64,000 nucleotides of DNA from Endomicrobiales bacterium (GTDB taxonomy: Bacteria > Elusimicrobiota > Endomicrobiia > Endomicrobiales > JALOBY01): NCBI GenBank assembly GCA_023228045.1, contig JALOBY010000003.1, forward strand, positions 1-64,000. Reading direction: 5' to 3'. The notes beneath the pieces were generated by a model. The model did no database searches, was not told the origin of the DNA, and saw only the letters and a list, made by a program, of their open reading frames with translations. A program made the position numbers and the translations under genes. Below are positions 49,569 to 58,627 of this stretch, in pieces. Every line of letters starts with the position of its first letter. Within the stretch, counting starts at the first letter, position 1.

Positions 49569-50720
49569 TTATAGAGTACTGGTAAGTCCTTTGTATAATT
49601 GTTCTTGTTGGATAACCATATAATCAATATCAAATTCTTTTGTCATTTTATTTCTTGCGCTTTGTCCAAACCTTAAAGCAACTTCAGCGTTATTTAGAAG
49701 ATAAAGTATTTTTTCAGCCATTGTGCTTACATCACGCGGAGTAATTTGGAAACCGGTTTCGCCTTCATATACTATTTCACGCACTCCATCAACAGCATTT
49801 GCAACAACAGGTTTTGAAGAACACATTGCTTCTAAAATTGTCCTTGGCAACCCTTCCCATAATGATGTCATAACAAAAATATTGGTCATTGCAAGAATAT
49901 CAGGTATGTCTTTTCTCCAACCAAGCAGTAACACTTTGTTTTCTAAAGCGAGGGCTTTTATTTCCATTTCTAACTCGCACCGCCCTTTACCATCACCAAC
50001 AACTAAAAAAATACAGTTTGCGTTTTTCCATAAAACCTCGGAAGCAACTCTAATGTAATCAAGCAGATTTTTTTGCGGTTTAAACGGCCCGATGGTTGTA
50101 ATAACACTTTTATTGGCAGGTATGTTTAAAGATTTCTTTAATGCTTCAACATCGGCTTTATTTTCAAAATACCTGCTTGTTTTAATACCGCATCTGATTA
50201 ACACATATTTATCTTTTTTGCCTATATGTTTTGCAATAGCTGTTGATATATTGTCATTTGATACCGCAATAAACTTATCAGTTATTGGCGCTATGAGTTT
50301 TTCCGACATTAGAAATATGGTTTTTTTGAGTTTCCCTTCGTAATCGTTAAAACCAAAACCGTGGAATGTATGAATTGTTACGGGCACGCAGGCCAGCTTT
50401 GCCGCAATTCTACCTAAAATACCCGCCTTTGATGAATTCGTATGCACAACTTCTGGTTTGATAAATTTCAATAACCTCCAAAGTTTATAAGTGCAAATTA
50501 TGTCGTTAAGTGGCGAAATTTGACGCACAAGTTCTTTTACAAAATAATTCTTAATGTCGGGGATTTGCTTTGCTGTTTCATCAAGAATTCCACCAATGCC
50601 GCTAATTAAAGAAACCTCAAATATATCTTTATTTAATTTACTAACGGTATGCAGTGTTGCCAGCTGCGCACCGCCAAGTTCAAGCTGGGTAATTATATGG
50701 CAAACTTTTATTTTACGCAT
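49569..50720 (-). CDS. Glycosyltransferase family 4
   Basis: This 383-residue GT-B enzyme has the N-terminal segment HIITQLELGGAQLATLHTVS, VHTNSSKAGILGRIAAKLA and THTFHGFGFND. The C-terminal GT4 motif is FVMTSLWEGLPRTILEAMCSSKPVVANAVDGVREIV with the conserved Glu pair in EGLPRTILE. The segment GGAQ at the start is typical of transferases in O-antigen and exopolysaccharide loci. It is the last gene of the 49569-56634 glycan locus and starts one base after the FAD-protein gene ends. Confidence 0.9.
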   Translation of the reverse strand: MRKIKVCHIITQLELGGAQLATLHTVSKLNKDIFEVSLISGIGGILDETAKQIPDIKNYFVKELVRQISPLNDIICTYKLWRLLKFIKPEVVHTNSSKAGILGRIAAKLACVPVTIHTFHGFGFNDYEGKLKKTIFLMSEKLIAPITDKFIAVSNDNISTAIAKHIGKKDKYVLIRCGIKTSRYFENKADVEALKKSLNIPANKSVITTIGPFKPQKNLLDYIRVASEVLWKNANCIFLVVGDGKGRCELEMEIKALALENKVLLLGWRKDIPDILAMTNIFVMTSLWEGLPRTILEAMCSSKPVVANAVDGVREIVYEGETGFQITPRDVSTMAEKILYLLNNAEVALRFGQSARNKMTKEFDIDYMVIQQEQLYKGLTSTL

Positions 50721-52019
50721 TTACTCTAAACTCTCCATAAGCGCTTTTGCATCGCTAATAGATTCTTCAACAAAAGAGTACTTCCAAGCGCCATATCTGC
50801 CAATTGAATAAACACCATTTTTATTAAGCAGTTCATTGATTTTTTTCAAAAGCACCGGCCTTTGCCAATCATAAGTTACATAAGCATACGGCATATCAAG
50901 AAAATTTAGCGTTTCAATTTTATCTGATACCATTGTTATACCAGCATCAATTAGACCAGCAATAATTTCTTTTAAGATTTTTGGTTTATTAACTTTAGTT
51001 TTTGGTTTACGGCTCAACTCTACATAAATAGCAGCACACCCATCGGGAGCGCAATTCTTTGTAACATTTGAATAAACACCAACCCTGTAAAATGGATATT
51101 TGTTTTCAGGAAAGTAAACCCAGTGCTGAGCATTAGCAAAGGGTTTGTTAGGCTTGTTTCTTTTGATACCAATATTTACGCACATTACGGAATTCCATTT
51201 TAATTTACCAGATAAATCTTTTGCTTTTCGCTCATAGTTGCCTTTTATTGACTTTAAAAGTTCGGGTAGCGGCTGTGTTGATATAAGATATTTATATGAA
51301 TGAACTTTACCATTTGAGTCCGTTATGGTTTTAGCTTTTAAATCAACTGTTTTTACACTTATACCAGTAGCGATATTTTCAAGTTTTTTTGAGAAACAAT
51401 CTATTAAATACTGGCATCCACCTTTTTTGGGGTAGTTAAAGTGAACATTGTAGCCAAAGTCTTTGTTTCTGGGAGTTGATGCGCTTTGAATAATTTCGTC
51501 TTTGCTTGGGTTTGGAACAAATGGAGCCACCCACTGTGTTGAAAGCTTATTAGCTTTAATTGTCCAAAGTTTTTCATTGTATGGCTGCATAAAATACTTC
51601 GTTATACCGCGACCGAATGTTGCAACAGACCAGCTTAATAAATCAGGAAACTCTTTTGTTTTTTTAAGTGATGGTTTGCGTAGGAACTCTTTTACACATT
51701 CATCTTTGATGTTTTGCGGCAAATAGTATAGGTTTGCCTGAAAAGGAAATGGTACCCATGATTTATGCGTGTAGATTGCCGAATTTCTCTTAATTTGCAC
51801 AAAGTTACTACCAAGCATACTTGAAAGCAAATTTTTTACATAAAGGTTTCTTAAATGAATAAAATGACCTGAGTAGTCAAAAGTAAAACCATCAACTTCA
51901 ACAGAACGGCAAAGCCCACCTAATGTAGCTTCGCGCTCAAAGAGTTTGTAAGAAAGTTTTGAAAACTTGGCGCAGGCAAGGCCTGTAATTCCGCCACCAA
52001 TTATTAAAACATCACTCAT
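50721..52019 (-). CDS. FAD-dependent amine oxidase/UDP-galactopyranose mutase-like protein
   Basis: This 432-residue flavoprotein has an N-terminal FAD-binding Rossmann fold (DVLIIGGGITGLACAKFS), then FEREATLGGLCRSVEVDGFTFDYSGHFIHLRN, as in protoporphyrinogen oxidase and UDP-galactopyranose mutase relatives. YNEKLWTIKANKLSTQWVAPFVP resembles the mutase-like group found in glycan clusters. The C-terminus has GVYSIGRYGAWKYSFVEESI. It probably rearranges or oxidises a sugar nucleotide; the specific substrate is unknown. It overlaps the WecA-like gene by 4 bases. Confidence 0.75.
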   Translation of the reverse strand: MSDVLIIGGGITGLACAKFSKLSYKLFEREATLGGLCRSVEVDGFTFDYSGHFIHLRNLYVKNLLSSMLGSNFVQIKRNSAIYTHKSWVPFPFQANLYYLPQNIKDECVKEFLRKPSLKKTKEFPDLLSWSVATFGRGITKYFMQPYNEKLWTIKANKLSTQWVAPFVPNPSKDEIIQSASTPRNKDFGYNVHFNYPKKGGCQYLIDCFSKKLENIATGISVKTVDLKAKTITDSNGKVHSYKYLISTQPLPELLKSIKGNYERKAKDLSGKLKWNSVMCVNIGIKRNKPNKPFANAQHWVYFPENKYPFYRVGVYSNVTKNCAPDGCAAIYVELSRKPKTKVNKPKILKEIIAGLIDAGITMVSDKIETLNFLDMPYAYVTYDWQRPVLLKKINELLNKNGVYSIGRYGAWKYSFVEESISDAKALMESLE

Positions 52020-53062
52020 TCAATTTTTACCTTGTTTATCCGGTTAGTAATTAAAAAAATAATAAAAGCTAAAACACAAAGCAACATAATTGCATTGCTT
52101 ATGTTAGAGCGGGTTATCAGATATGCCCCAATTGAAACAACAATCGCCATAATATATGTTAAAAATATGATAGTTCTTCTCAAGAATCCCATTTTTTCTA
52201 AACGTAAAGCAAAGTGGTCTTTACTGCCAAGAAATGGCGACTTCCCCTTTTGCCAGCGGATCAAAGAAACTAAAATTGTGTCATAAATTGGGATAATCAA
52301 AATTAGTAAAGGTGCAATTAAGGCCAAATCATTTAATTTTGTATAAGATGTGCCCATTGCTATTGCAGCCAAAATAAAACCGGATGTTAAGCTACCAGTA
52401 TCACCCATAAATATCTTAAATTTGTTTGAAAAATTATAGGGTATAAAACCAAGTGTGCCGCCTGCAAGAGCCGCGGCGCAGAAGTTTACATATATTGCCT
52501 CGCCGCGCATAGAAATAAGCAAAAATGCCATACTTGCAATAAAAACAACTCCGCTTGATAGGCCGTCCATAATGTCAATTATATTTAAGGCATTTGTTAT
52601 AGCTACAACCCAAAATATCGTAAATGCCGCTGCAATTATATATGGCGAAACAAAGTGTATGCGTATATCAAAAAACAAAAGCGCTATGGCGGCCGTAATC
52701 TGAAAAACAAATTTCCACTTAAAACCAATCCCCTTTGGCACAATATCGTCAATTAGGCCAAGAATGAGCACAATGAGAGACCCTGTAATGATACCACGCA
52801 GGTTTACTAGTGTACCATTAGGAAAATGTGTAAACAACCTCACTACGAACAGTGCAATTACCCATCCAGACCATATTGCAAGGCCGCCAAGGTAAGGCGT
52901 TGGTTTTTTGTGTGTTTTTATCTGTGAGTGTGGGCAATCTAAAATGTTTAATTTTATTGCCACTAAGCGAAATATTGGGGTTAGTATAGAGGAACTGACA
53001 AGAGCTATAATGAAGGTTACAAAATATATCAAAAACGGATATGAATTTATGAAATCCTTCAT
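52016..53062 (-). CDS. WecA/MraY-family undecaprenyl-phosphate sugar-1-phosphate transferase
   Basis: This 348-residue integral membrane protein has about 10-11 spans. The family marks are present: KPTPYLGGLAIWSGW (cytoplasmic loop), LGLIDDIVPKGIGFKWKF with the DD pair, NALNIIDIMDGLSSGVVFI and FMGDTGSLTSGFILAAIAMG with the metal-binding Asp. It transfers a sugar 1-phosphate such as GlcNAc-1-P to undecaprenyl phosphate and so starts a polysaccharide. It is the initiating enzyme of this glycan locus. It overlaps the DegT gene by 4 bases. Confidence 0.9.
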   Translation of the reverse strand: MKDFINSYPFLIYFVTFIIALVSSSILTPIFRLVAIKLNILDCPHSQIKTHKKPTPYLGGLAIWSGWVIALFVVRLFTHFPNGTLVNLRGIITGSLIVLILGLIDDIVPKGIGFKWKFVFQITAAIALLFFDIRIHFVSPYIIAAAFTIFWVVAITNALNIIDIMDGLSSGVVFIASMAFLLISMRGEAIYVNFCAAALAGGTLGFIPYNFSNKFKIFMGDTGSLTSGFILAAIAMGTSYTKLNDLALIAPLLILIIPIYDTILVSLIRWQKGKSPFLGSKDHFALRLEKMGFLRRTIIFLTYIMAIVVSIGAYLITRSNISNAIMLLCVLAFIIFLITNRINKVKIE

Positions 53063-54192
53063 TTATTTACCCTAATAGCATCAATGATATTTTTACAAAT
53101 GTAATTAATTTTATCTTCCGAGAGCTCGGGGTATATTGGCAACGACAACACGGTGTCACAAACTGCTTCTGCCTGCGGATAATCACCTTTTTTGTACCCA
53201 AGGTTTGCATACACTCTTTGCATGTGCAATGCAAGCGGATAATAAATCTGGTTAGCAACGCCATTTTTTGTAAGATAATTTTGAACTTTATCCCTTTGTT
53301 CTTTTGAGCTAAAACGAATTGTGTAATAGTTAAATGAATGAGTTATGCCTTCTTTACTAACAGATGGCACAATTACGAAATTGCTTAATTTTGTTGCATA
53401 AAGTTTTGCGCATTCATTGCGTTTGGCTGTCCACTGATTTATATATTTCATTTTAACACGAAGTATTGCGGCCTGCACCGTGTCTAAGCGAGAGTTAAAA
53501 CCGTCTATATCATGAAAATAACGAACCTTGCTGCCGTGATTTCTAAGCATCGTTAGTTTTTCTTTAACCGAACCATTGTTTGTTGCTACCATTCCCCCAT
53601 CACCAAAACAGCCCATATTCTTTGCCGGGAAAAAACTAAAACAACCCGCATCGCCCATTGAACCTACAGGCTGAAACTTTTGCCCATTATATTGGCACGA
53701 TGCACTAAATGCCTGAGCGCAATCTTCAACAACTTTCAAATTATATTTTTTGGCAATTTCCATTATTTTATCCATCTGTGCCGGCATACCGTAAAGATGT
53801 ACCAGAAGGATAGCTTTTGTGCGCGGTGTTATAGACCCTTCAATTTTGCTGGCATCAATATTGTATGTTTTAGGGTCTATATCTACAAAAACTGGCTTTG
53901 CGCCGCAATGAATTATAGCCTCTGTTGTTGCAATAAATGTAAATGGGGTTGTTATTACCTCATCACCTATTTTAACATTACATGCAAGCAACGCAAGCAA
54001 CAAGGCATCTGTTCCATTTGCCACGCCAACAGCATATTTCGTTTTGCTATAAGCGGCGAACTCTTGCTCAAAAGAAGTTACAGCGCTACCAAGGATAAAA
54101 TCGGTTTTCTCAAATACAGCCATAACGGCGCAATCAATTTCTTCTTTTATAGAGTGATAATTTTCAACCAAGTCAGTTAGAGGAATGTTCAT
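53059..54192 (-). CDS. DegT/DnrJ/EryC1/StrS aminotransferase (sugar aminotransferase)
   Basis: This 377-residue PLP enzyme has IPLTDLVENYHSIKEEI, VGVANGTDALLLALLACNVKIGDEVITTPFTFIATTEAI (as parts), VVEDCAQAFSASCQ with the cofactor Asp, and CFSFFPAKNMGCFGDGGMV with the PLP Lys. LDTVQAAILRVKMK is typical of sugar aminotransferases that add amine to a keto sugar nucleotide. It lies next to the WecA-like gene and supplies an amino sugar to the second glycan. The ATG at 54192 is separated from the next gene upstream by the remnant described at 54221. Confidence 0.9.
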   Translation of the reverse strand: MNIPLTDLVENYHSIKEEIDCAVMAVFEKTDFILGSAVTSFEQEFAAYSKTKYAVGVANGTDALLLALLACNVKIGDEVITTPFTFIATTEAIIHCGAKPVFVDIDPKTYNIDASKIEGSITPRTKAILLVHLYGMPAQMDKIMEIAKKYNLKVVEDCAQAFSASCQYNGQKFQPVGSMGDAGCFSFFPAKNMGCFGDGGMVATNNGSVKEKLTMLRNHGSKVRYFHDIDGFNSRLDTVQAAILRVKMKYINQWTAKRNECAKLYATKLSNFVIVPSVSKEGITHSFNYYTIRFSSKEQRDKVQNYLTKNGVANQIYYPLALHMQRVYANLGYKKGDYPQAEAVCDTVLSLPIYPELSEDKINYICKNIIDAIRVNK

Positions 54193-54220
54193 AGTTTAAT
54201 TTCCGAGTTTTAATTTTGTC

Positions 54221-54364
54221 TTAAGAACCCCGCATAAAAGTGGATAAATAACTGACAAAAACACTAAAAAATGCGCCAATAAATATATTTTCAGAGATGA
54301 TAACATAAATAGAGGCAAAAATTCCAACCGCCAACACTATTAAATATAATCCAACTTCAGGTAT
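54221..54364 (-). pseudogene. Remnant of a membrane protein after the glycosyltransferase stop
   Basis: Directly after the TAG that ends the gene at 54365, and in the same reading frame, 47 codons remain open up to TAA. They encode two hydrophobic helices (LYLIVLAVGIFASIYVI and NIFIGAFFSVFVSYLSTF) separated by a short loop. There is no start codon or ribosome site of its own. It may be the last piece of a lost polymerase or flippase gene, the O-antigen ligase/Wzy type being common in such loci. It could instead be untranslated sequence by chance. Confidence 0.45.
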
Positions 54365-55501
54365 CTATTTATATATACCTAATAGTCTTTTTTTCATGAT
54401 TTCCCAACTATATTTTTTATCATATAATAATCTCCCATTTTTCCCCATTTCAATACATTTACCAGGATTATTTTTTAAATACTGCACTGCTGCAAAGAAG
54501 GATTTTGCATCATAATCTATTACTATACCAATGTTTTCTTCTTCAACAACTTTATCAATACCAATTCCCCTGGAAACTATTATAGGTTTTTTAAAAGCCA
54601 TTGCTTCATAAAACTTATTCGGAGCAGAATACTTATGATTAATAATTTCAGGATCGTATGTCGCGAAAAGAACATCAGCTTTGGCTTCAAGAAGCAATGC
54701 GCTGTTATAATCCATTTCTCCATAAAAAACAATATTGTTATGTTTTTTTGACAATTCTTTAAAGTATTCACTAAGTTTGCCATAGCCGCCAATATGCAAC
54801 TCAATATCAGGATTAACTGAAATTAAATTTCCAATCTCCGATAACAATCTGCCATTTTGCAATAATCCAACATAAACAATTCTAAATCGATTATTCTGTT
54901 TATTCAATGAAATTGAATCATTAGCAAAGTTGATTTCTGGCGTGTTATGAATAACAATTATATTCTTAGGTTTTGTTTTACTCATCTGCTCATATCTGTT
55001 TTCATTACAAATAATCACGGTATCAGCGTTATTTATGATCCCTATTTCTAAATTTTCTATAAATCTCTTAAGAAATTTTGGGACGGGCCGTGAATGTATA
55101 TAATAATCATAAATATCATATATTAATTTCTTTTTAAATATTTTTGAAATAAGAAATGACGGTAATGCTGTTTCAAAATCACAACAATGGATTATGTCAA
55201 ACGAATTTAAGTTTTTTAACATTCTAATTAGCAACCACAATTGGAAAAGGATGAGTTTACCTAACGACTTGTATCCATCCCCATAATTACTTCTTATTTT
55301 GAAATAAGCTATTTTGAAATTATTTTTTTCAGACAACGAACTAAGTTTGCTTGTACCAAAACCATCTCTATCCCAACCTAAAACAAGTAATTTGCAATTA
55401 TATTCTATTAGAGTATTAATTTCTTTTGTAGCTCTTGAGTCATTGAATATAGAAGTTGACCTCAAATAAACCACTCTAAGTTTATCGTTTGTTAACAACA
55501 T
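54365..55501 (-). CDS. Glycosyltransferase (GT4-like)
   Basis: This 378-residue protein has a GT-B layout. The N-terminal half has LRVVYLRSTSIFNDSRATKEIN and FDIIHCCDFETALPSFLISKI. The second half has RIVYVGLLQNGRLLSEIG, ELHIGGYGKLSEYFKEL and KYSAPNKFYEAMAFKKPIIVSRG, where the Glu-rich FYEAMAF matches the GT4 donor site. This group, with the NDSRA motif, is common in exopolysaccharide clusters. It ends with TAG followed by the in-frame remnant at 54221-54364. Confidence 0.82.
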   Translation of the reverse strand: MLLTNDKLRVVYLRSTSIFNDSRATKEINTLIEYNCKLLVLGWDRDGFGTSKLSSLSEKNNFKIAYFKIRSNYGDGYKSLGKLILFQLWLLIRMLKNLNSFDIIHCCDFETALPSFLISKIFKKKLIYDIYDYYIHSRPVPKFLKRFIENLEIGIINNADTVIICNENRYEQMSKTKPKNIIVIHNTPEINFANDSISLNKQNNRFRIVYVGLLQNGRLLSEIGNLISVNPDIELHIGGYGKLSEYFKELSKKHNNIVFYGEMDYNSALLLEAKADVLFATYDPEIINHKYSAPNKFYEAMAFKKPIIVSRGIGIDKVVEEENIGIVIDYDAKSFFAAVQYLKNNPGKCIEMGKNGRLLYDKKYSWEIMKKRLLGIYK

Positions 55502-55521
55502 ATAAAACTACTCCTGAGTTT

Positions 55522-56634
55522 TTAGTTACTTGCATTTGTAGTGATTAAACCTTTATAAATTTTTAAATAATTATTTGCCATTATAATATCAGAATATTTT
55601 TCCATAACAACCAATTTTGCATTTTCCCCAAGAACTTGCCTAAGCGTTTTATCAAGGGCTAATATGCTCATAGCTGCAGAAATACTTTGTATATTTGGTT
55701 GCACAATTAAACCAGATACATTGTTTATTACCATTTCAGGAACATCACCAACAGCCGTTGTAACAACCGCTTTACCATGCGCCATTGCCTCTAAAAGCGC
55801 ATAGGGGCTTGCTTCATCATACGAAGGTAAAACAAAAATATCGGATATATTATAAACAAGTGAGACATCATTGGTATCGCCAATAAATATCACATTTTTT
55901 TCAATGTTAAGAGTTTTTACCAAATCTTCGCACTTTCGCTTTAGTTTCCCATCACCTGCAATAATTAATTTTACACTAATTGGTATTCGGCAAATTTCTC
56001 CAAAAGCATTAATCAGGTTTATTATCCCTTTCTCAGGTGATAAGCGGCCAACAAATGAAAAAAGTACCTCATCTTTGATACCAAAATTCCGTCTTGTATT
56101 AGCCTTTTGAACATCGGAAAACTCTTTTACATCATCAAATGATACACCGTTACTTACTATTGTAATTCTGGCTTGGTTTACTTTATGATTTATCAAAATC
56201 TTTTTAACCTTTCTTGATGTAGCAGCAACATGGTCAAAAAAATGCAATACAAATTTATCTAACAACTCGAAAAAATTGAATTTTTCTATCCAATTGTGGC
56301 ATGTAGCAAGTATTTTAACACCTGTTTTTTGTTTTAGGATCAATGCATATAAATCAGGTTTTATTCCGTTTGCATGAACAATTTGATAGTTTTCTTCTTT
56401 TATAACTCGGTTGAGTGATGCAATAACACTTTTATCATACATTGACTTGCAGGCAAAGACATAGTTTTTTATACCCATACTTGTTAGAGTGCTGTTAAAC
56501 TCATTGTTAACTTCTCTGAAAATATTTACAACTGCGCAGTTGTGCCCAAGTGCGATAAGGCGTTTTGAAAGTGTTAACACAAAACGTTCACTACCATAAA
56601 TTTTTTTTGCGCTAAGAAGCAATAGAATATTCAT
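55522..56634 (-). CDS. Glycosyltransferase family 4
   Basis: This 370-residue GT-B enzyme has MNILLLLSAKKIYGSERFVLTLSKRL at the start, YQIVHANGIKPDLYALIL, and a C-terminal half with FSFVGRLSPEKGIINLINAF, LIIAGDGKLKRKCEDL and FVLPSYDEASPYALLEAMAHGKAVVTTAVGDVPEMV. The EASPYALLE segment is the GT4 E-x7-E motif. It is the first gene of the second glycan locus; 123 bases with no gene or clear promoter separate it from the membrane protein upstream. Confidence 0.9.
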   Translation of the reverse strand: MNILLLLSAKKIYGSERFVLTLSKRLIALGHNCAVVNIFREVNNEFNSTLTSMGIKNYVFACKSMYDKSVIASLNRVIKEENYQIVHANGIKPDLYALILKQKTGVKILATCHNWIEKFNFFELLDKFVLHFFDHVAATSRKVKKILINHKVNQARITIVSNGVSFDDVKEFSDVQKANTRRNFGIKDEVLFSFVGRLSPEKGIINLINAFGEICRIPISVKLIIAGDGKLKRKCEDLVKTLNIEKNVIFIGDTNDVSLVYNISDIFVLPSYDEASPYALLEAMAHGKAVVTTAVGDVPEMVINNVSGLIVQPNIQSISAAMSILALDKTLRQVLGENAKLVVMEKYSDIIMANNYLKIYKGLITTNASN

Positions 56635-56757
56635 TAATTGATGTATGCCTTAAACATTAAAATTGAGTATAATAACTTGTCGTGGTTTTCTTTTCCGTTA
56701 AGCGATTTATACCAACTCTAGTAATATTGCACATGGATTATTCCCAGAAGATTTAAC

Positions 56758-57726
56758 CTATTTTTGAATTTTTACAAGCTCGGCAAATGTCAATTTTTCT
56801 CTTACTATTGAAGTTATTCCCATAAAGGCCACACAAAGCAGTTGAATTGCGTGCAAAGTTAAAATATATCCAAAAGCAATGTTTTTTTCAACACCAAAAA
56901 TAGCAAGTGTGCTTACCCCAACAAACTCAACTGTTCCAACATACCCGGGCGCGCTTGGCAATATAGCGGCAAAGCCAATTGCTATCATTACAAAAAGACA
57001 CTGTTGATATGTTAACTGCAATGAAAATGCAGAGGCCACAGTAAAGAAAACACTTGCTTCAATTAGCCATATTATAACTGACAACAATAATGTCAAAAAC
57101 AATATTTTTCTTTCGTGAAGTATTTCAAGCCCACCAGCAAAATTATTTATTAAATGAAAAAGACGATCTTTAAATTTTTGCGAAAATGGCAAAATAGCCG
57201 GTAGTTTTAATACAAGTTCCTTGTTTTTTGAGTATGTTATAAGAAAAACGAATGCTCCAATAAAAATAATTGAGGCAGTTATAAGTGTGTTTTTTATGCC
57301 GCTTGGCAAAGCGTTTAACATCAGCATTGATAAGGCAAGTAAAAAAACATACGCCACTCCGTCAAAGATCCGTTCAATAACAATTGTAGCAAGCACACTG
57401 CTTTTTGAAACTAAAGCTTTTTTGCCTGTTATGTATGCCCTTACAATTTCACCTATTCTAAATGGCAATGTGTTGTTTGCGAAAAAACCAATTGCTAAAA
57501 ATGAAAAACATCTTTTAGTAGGCAAATTTACAAGCTTAGACAAAAGCATTTTCCACCTAAAACTTCTTATAACAAAAGAGGAACAATAAAGAACCGCACC
57601 CACAAGTAAAAGCAGCCAATTTGATGCCTTAACAAACTCAAAAGAACTCTTTAAGTCAATTTGCCTAAGTGTTAAAAAAAGCAGTACTGCACCTATAAGC
57701 AATCCTACAAAAACTTTTTTATTCAT
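56758..57726 (-). CDS. UPF0104/AglD-like integral membrane protein (lysylphosphatidylglycerol-synthase transmembrane-type)
   Basis: This 322-residue protein has about eight membrane spans. It matches the UPF0104 family with LTLRQIDLKSSFEFVKASNWLLLL, SFVIRSFRWKMLLSKL, FFANNTLPFRIGEIVRAYITGKK, and SVLATIVIERIFDGVAYVFLLAL. FAAILPSAPGYVGTVEFVGVS is the conserved loop. Members include the MprF flippase domain and AglD of archaea; a lipid-linked sugar or lipid flippase role is the family guess. It overlaps the secretin-like gene by 8 bases and ends the pal/tol run. Confidence 0.86.
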   Translation of the reverse strand: MNKKVFVGLLIGAVLLFLTLRQIDLKSSFEFVKASNWLLLLVGAVLYCSSFVIRSFRWKMLLSKLVNLPTKRCFSFLAIGFFANNTLPFRIGEIVRAYITGKKALVSKSSVLATIVIERIFDGVAYVFLLALSMLMLNALPSGIKNTLITASIIFIGAFVFLITYSKNKELVLKLPAILPFSQKFKDRLFHLINNFAGGLEILHERKILFLTLLLSVIIWLIEASVFFTVASAFSLQLTYQQCLFVMIAIGFAAILPSAPGYVGTVEFVGVSTLAIFGVEKNIAFGYILTLHAIQLLCVAFMGITSIVREKLTFAELVKIQK

Positions 57727-58627
57727 TATCCATTTCCCATAGTTGAATTATTAACGCAATTCTTGAGCCGGCATTTAAAACACTTTCCTTGTTGAATACT
57801 TGACCTACTTCGTTTATAGATGCCATAAACGGAAGCGAAAAGGCAAGCTCCCTTGTTTCTTTTGTTATAACATCGTTAAGCAATATTGAGTTTTCTCTAG
57901 ACCTTTGTAATTGCATCATTGCAGTCGTTTTGGTATTCGTGCTTGCACTTTGCCAATAAGCATTTAAAGCTACACTTACGCCAATTTGCGCACTTTGCGT
58001 TGAGATAATTACAGGTGTAAGGTTTATTGAAAGCTCAGCAGAATAATCTTTTGAATAATCACTCTTAAAACTAATTGTTGCGGTTGAACCATAGGGTGTA
58101 ATGAAATTTGCAGATTCGTATATCTTTTTGGCCTCACCATTTATGTCAAGGTTGTAAAGCTTAGAGAACTCACTTTTTGTTAATAAAATAGTTTTCAAAT
58201 CAGCAGTAGAGCTTATTAAACCTTGTTCGTAATTCCTGCTCATTTCAAGAATAAAAACTTTCATTTGCACAGTTTCAAGTTTTGAATCTGATATAGCAAT
58301 AAAACTTGTGATATCATTAAATTGATTGGTAAACGCACTGACCACTAAACTATTGGTATCATTGTCGCATAGTACAGTTATTGAGCTAAAAGAAAGTTTA
58401 AGTTTTTCACTAAGAACTTGCGGTACTATGTAATTAAGCGGAAAGGTTTTTGTGATTATCTCAAATTCCTTTACCCTATTTAAAGGCAAATCTGAAGTTG
58501 CTACTTTTTTTGTAATTGGAGTAATTTCTTTTGAGTTTTTTTTGTGTTTTGTTCTGTCAGCTTCCATGGAAGCTGACAGAACAAAACAAAGTGTAAAAAT
58601 AAGTAAACACAAACAAATTTTTTTCAT
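57719..58627 (-). CDS. Small secretin-like periplasmic or outer-membrane protein
   Basis: This 302-residue protein has a signal peptide (MKKICLCLLIFTLCFVLSAS). Residues 55-125 resemble a secretin N1/NolW domain: FPLNYIVPQVLSEKLKLSF, then VLCDNDTNSLVVSAFTNQFNDITSFIAISDSK and VQMKVFILEMS, the pattern that precedes the gate region of GspD and PilQ. Residues 190-230 (SAELSINLTPVIISTQSAQIGVSVAL) look like the start of the secretin beta-barrel domain. Secretins are usually 400-700 residues, so it lacks most of the barrel. It lies between tolB and the UPF0104 gene with no gap to tolB. Function unknown. Confidence 0.6.
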   Translation of the reverse strand: MKKICLCLLIFTLCFVLSASMEADRTKHKKNSKEITPITKKVATSDLPLNRVKEFEIITKTFPLNYIVPQVLSEKLKLSFSSITVLCDNDTNSLVVSAFTNQFNDITSFIAISDSKLETVQMKVFILEMSRNYEQGLISSTADLKTILLTKSEFSKLYNLDINGEAKKIYESANFITPYGSTATISFKSDYSKDYSAELSINLTPVIISTQSAQIGVSVALNAYWQSASTNTKTTAMMQLQRSRENSILLNDVITKETRELAFSLPFMASINEVGQVFNKESVLNAGSRIALIIQLWEMDNE

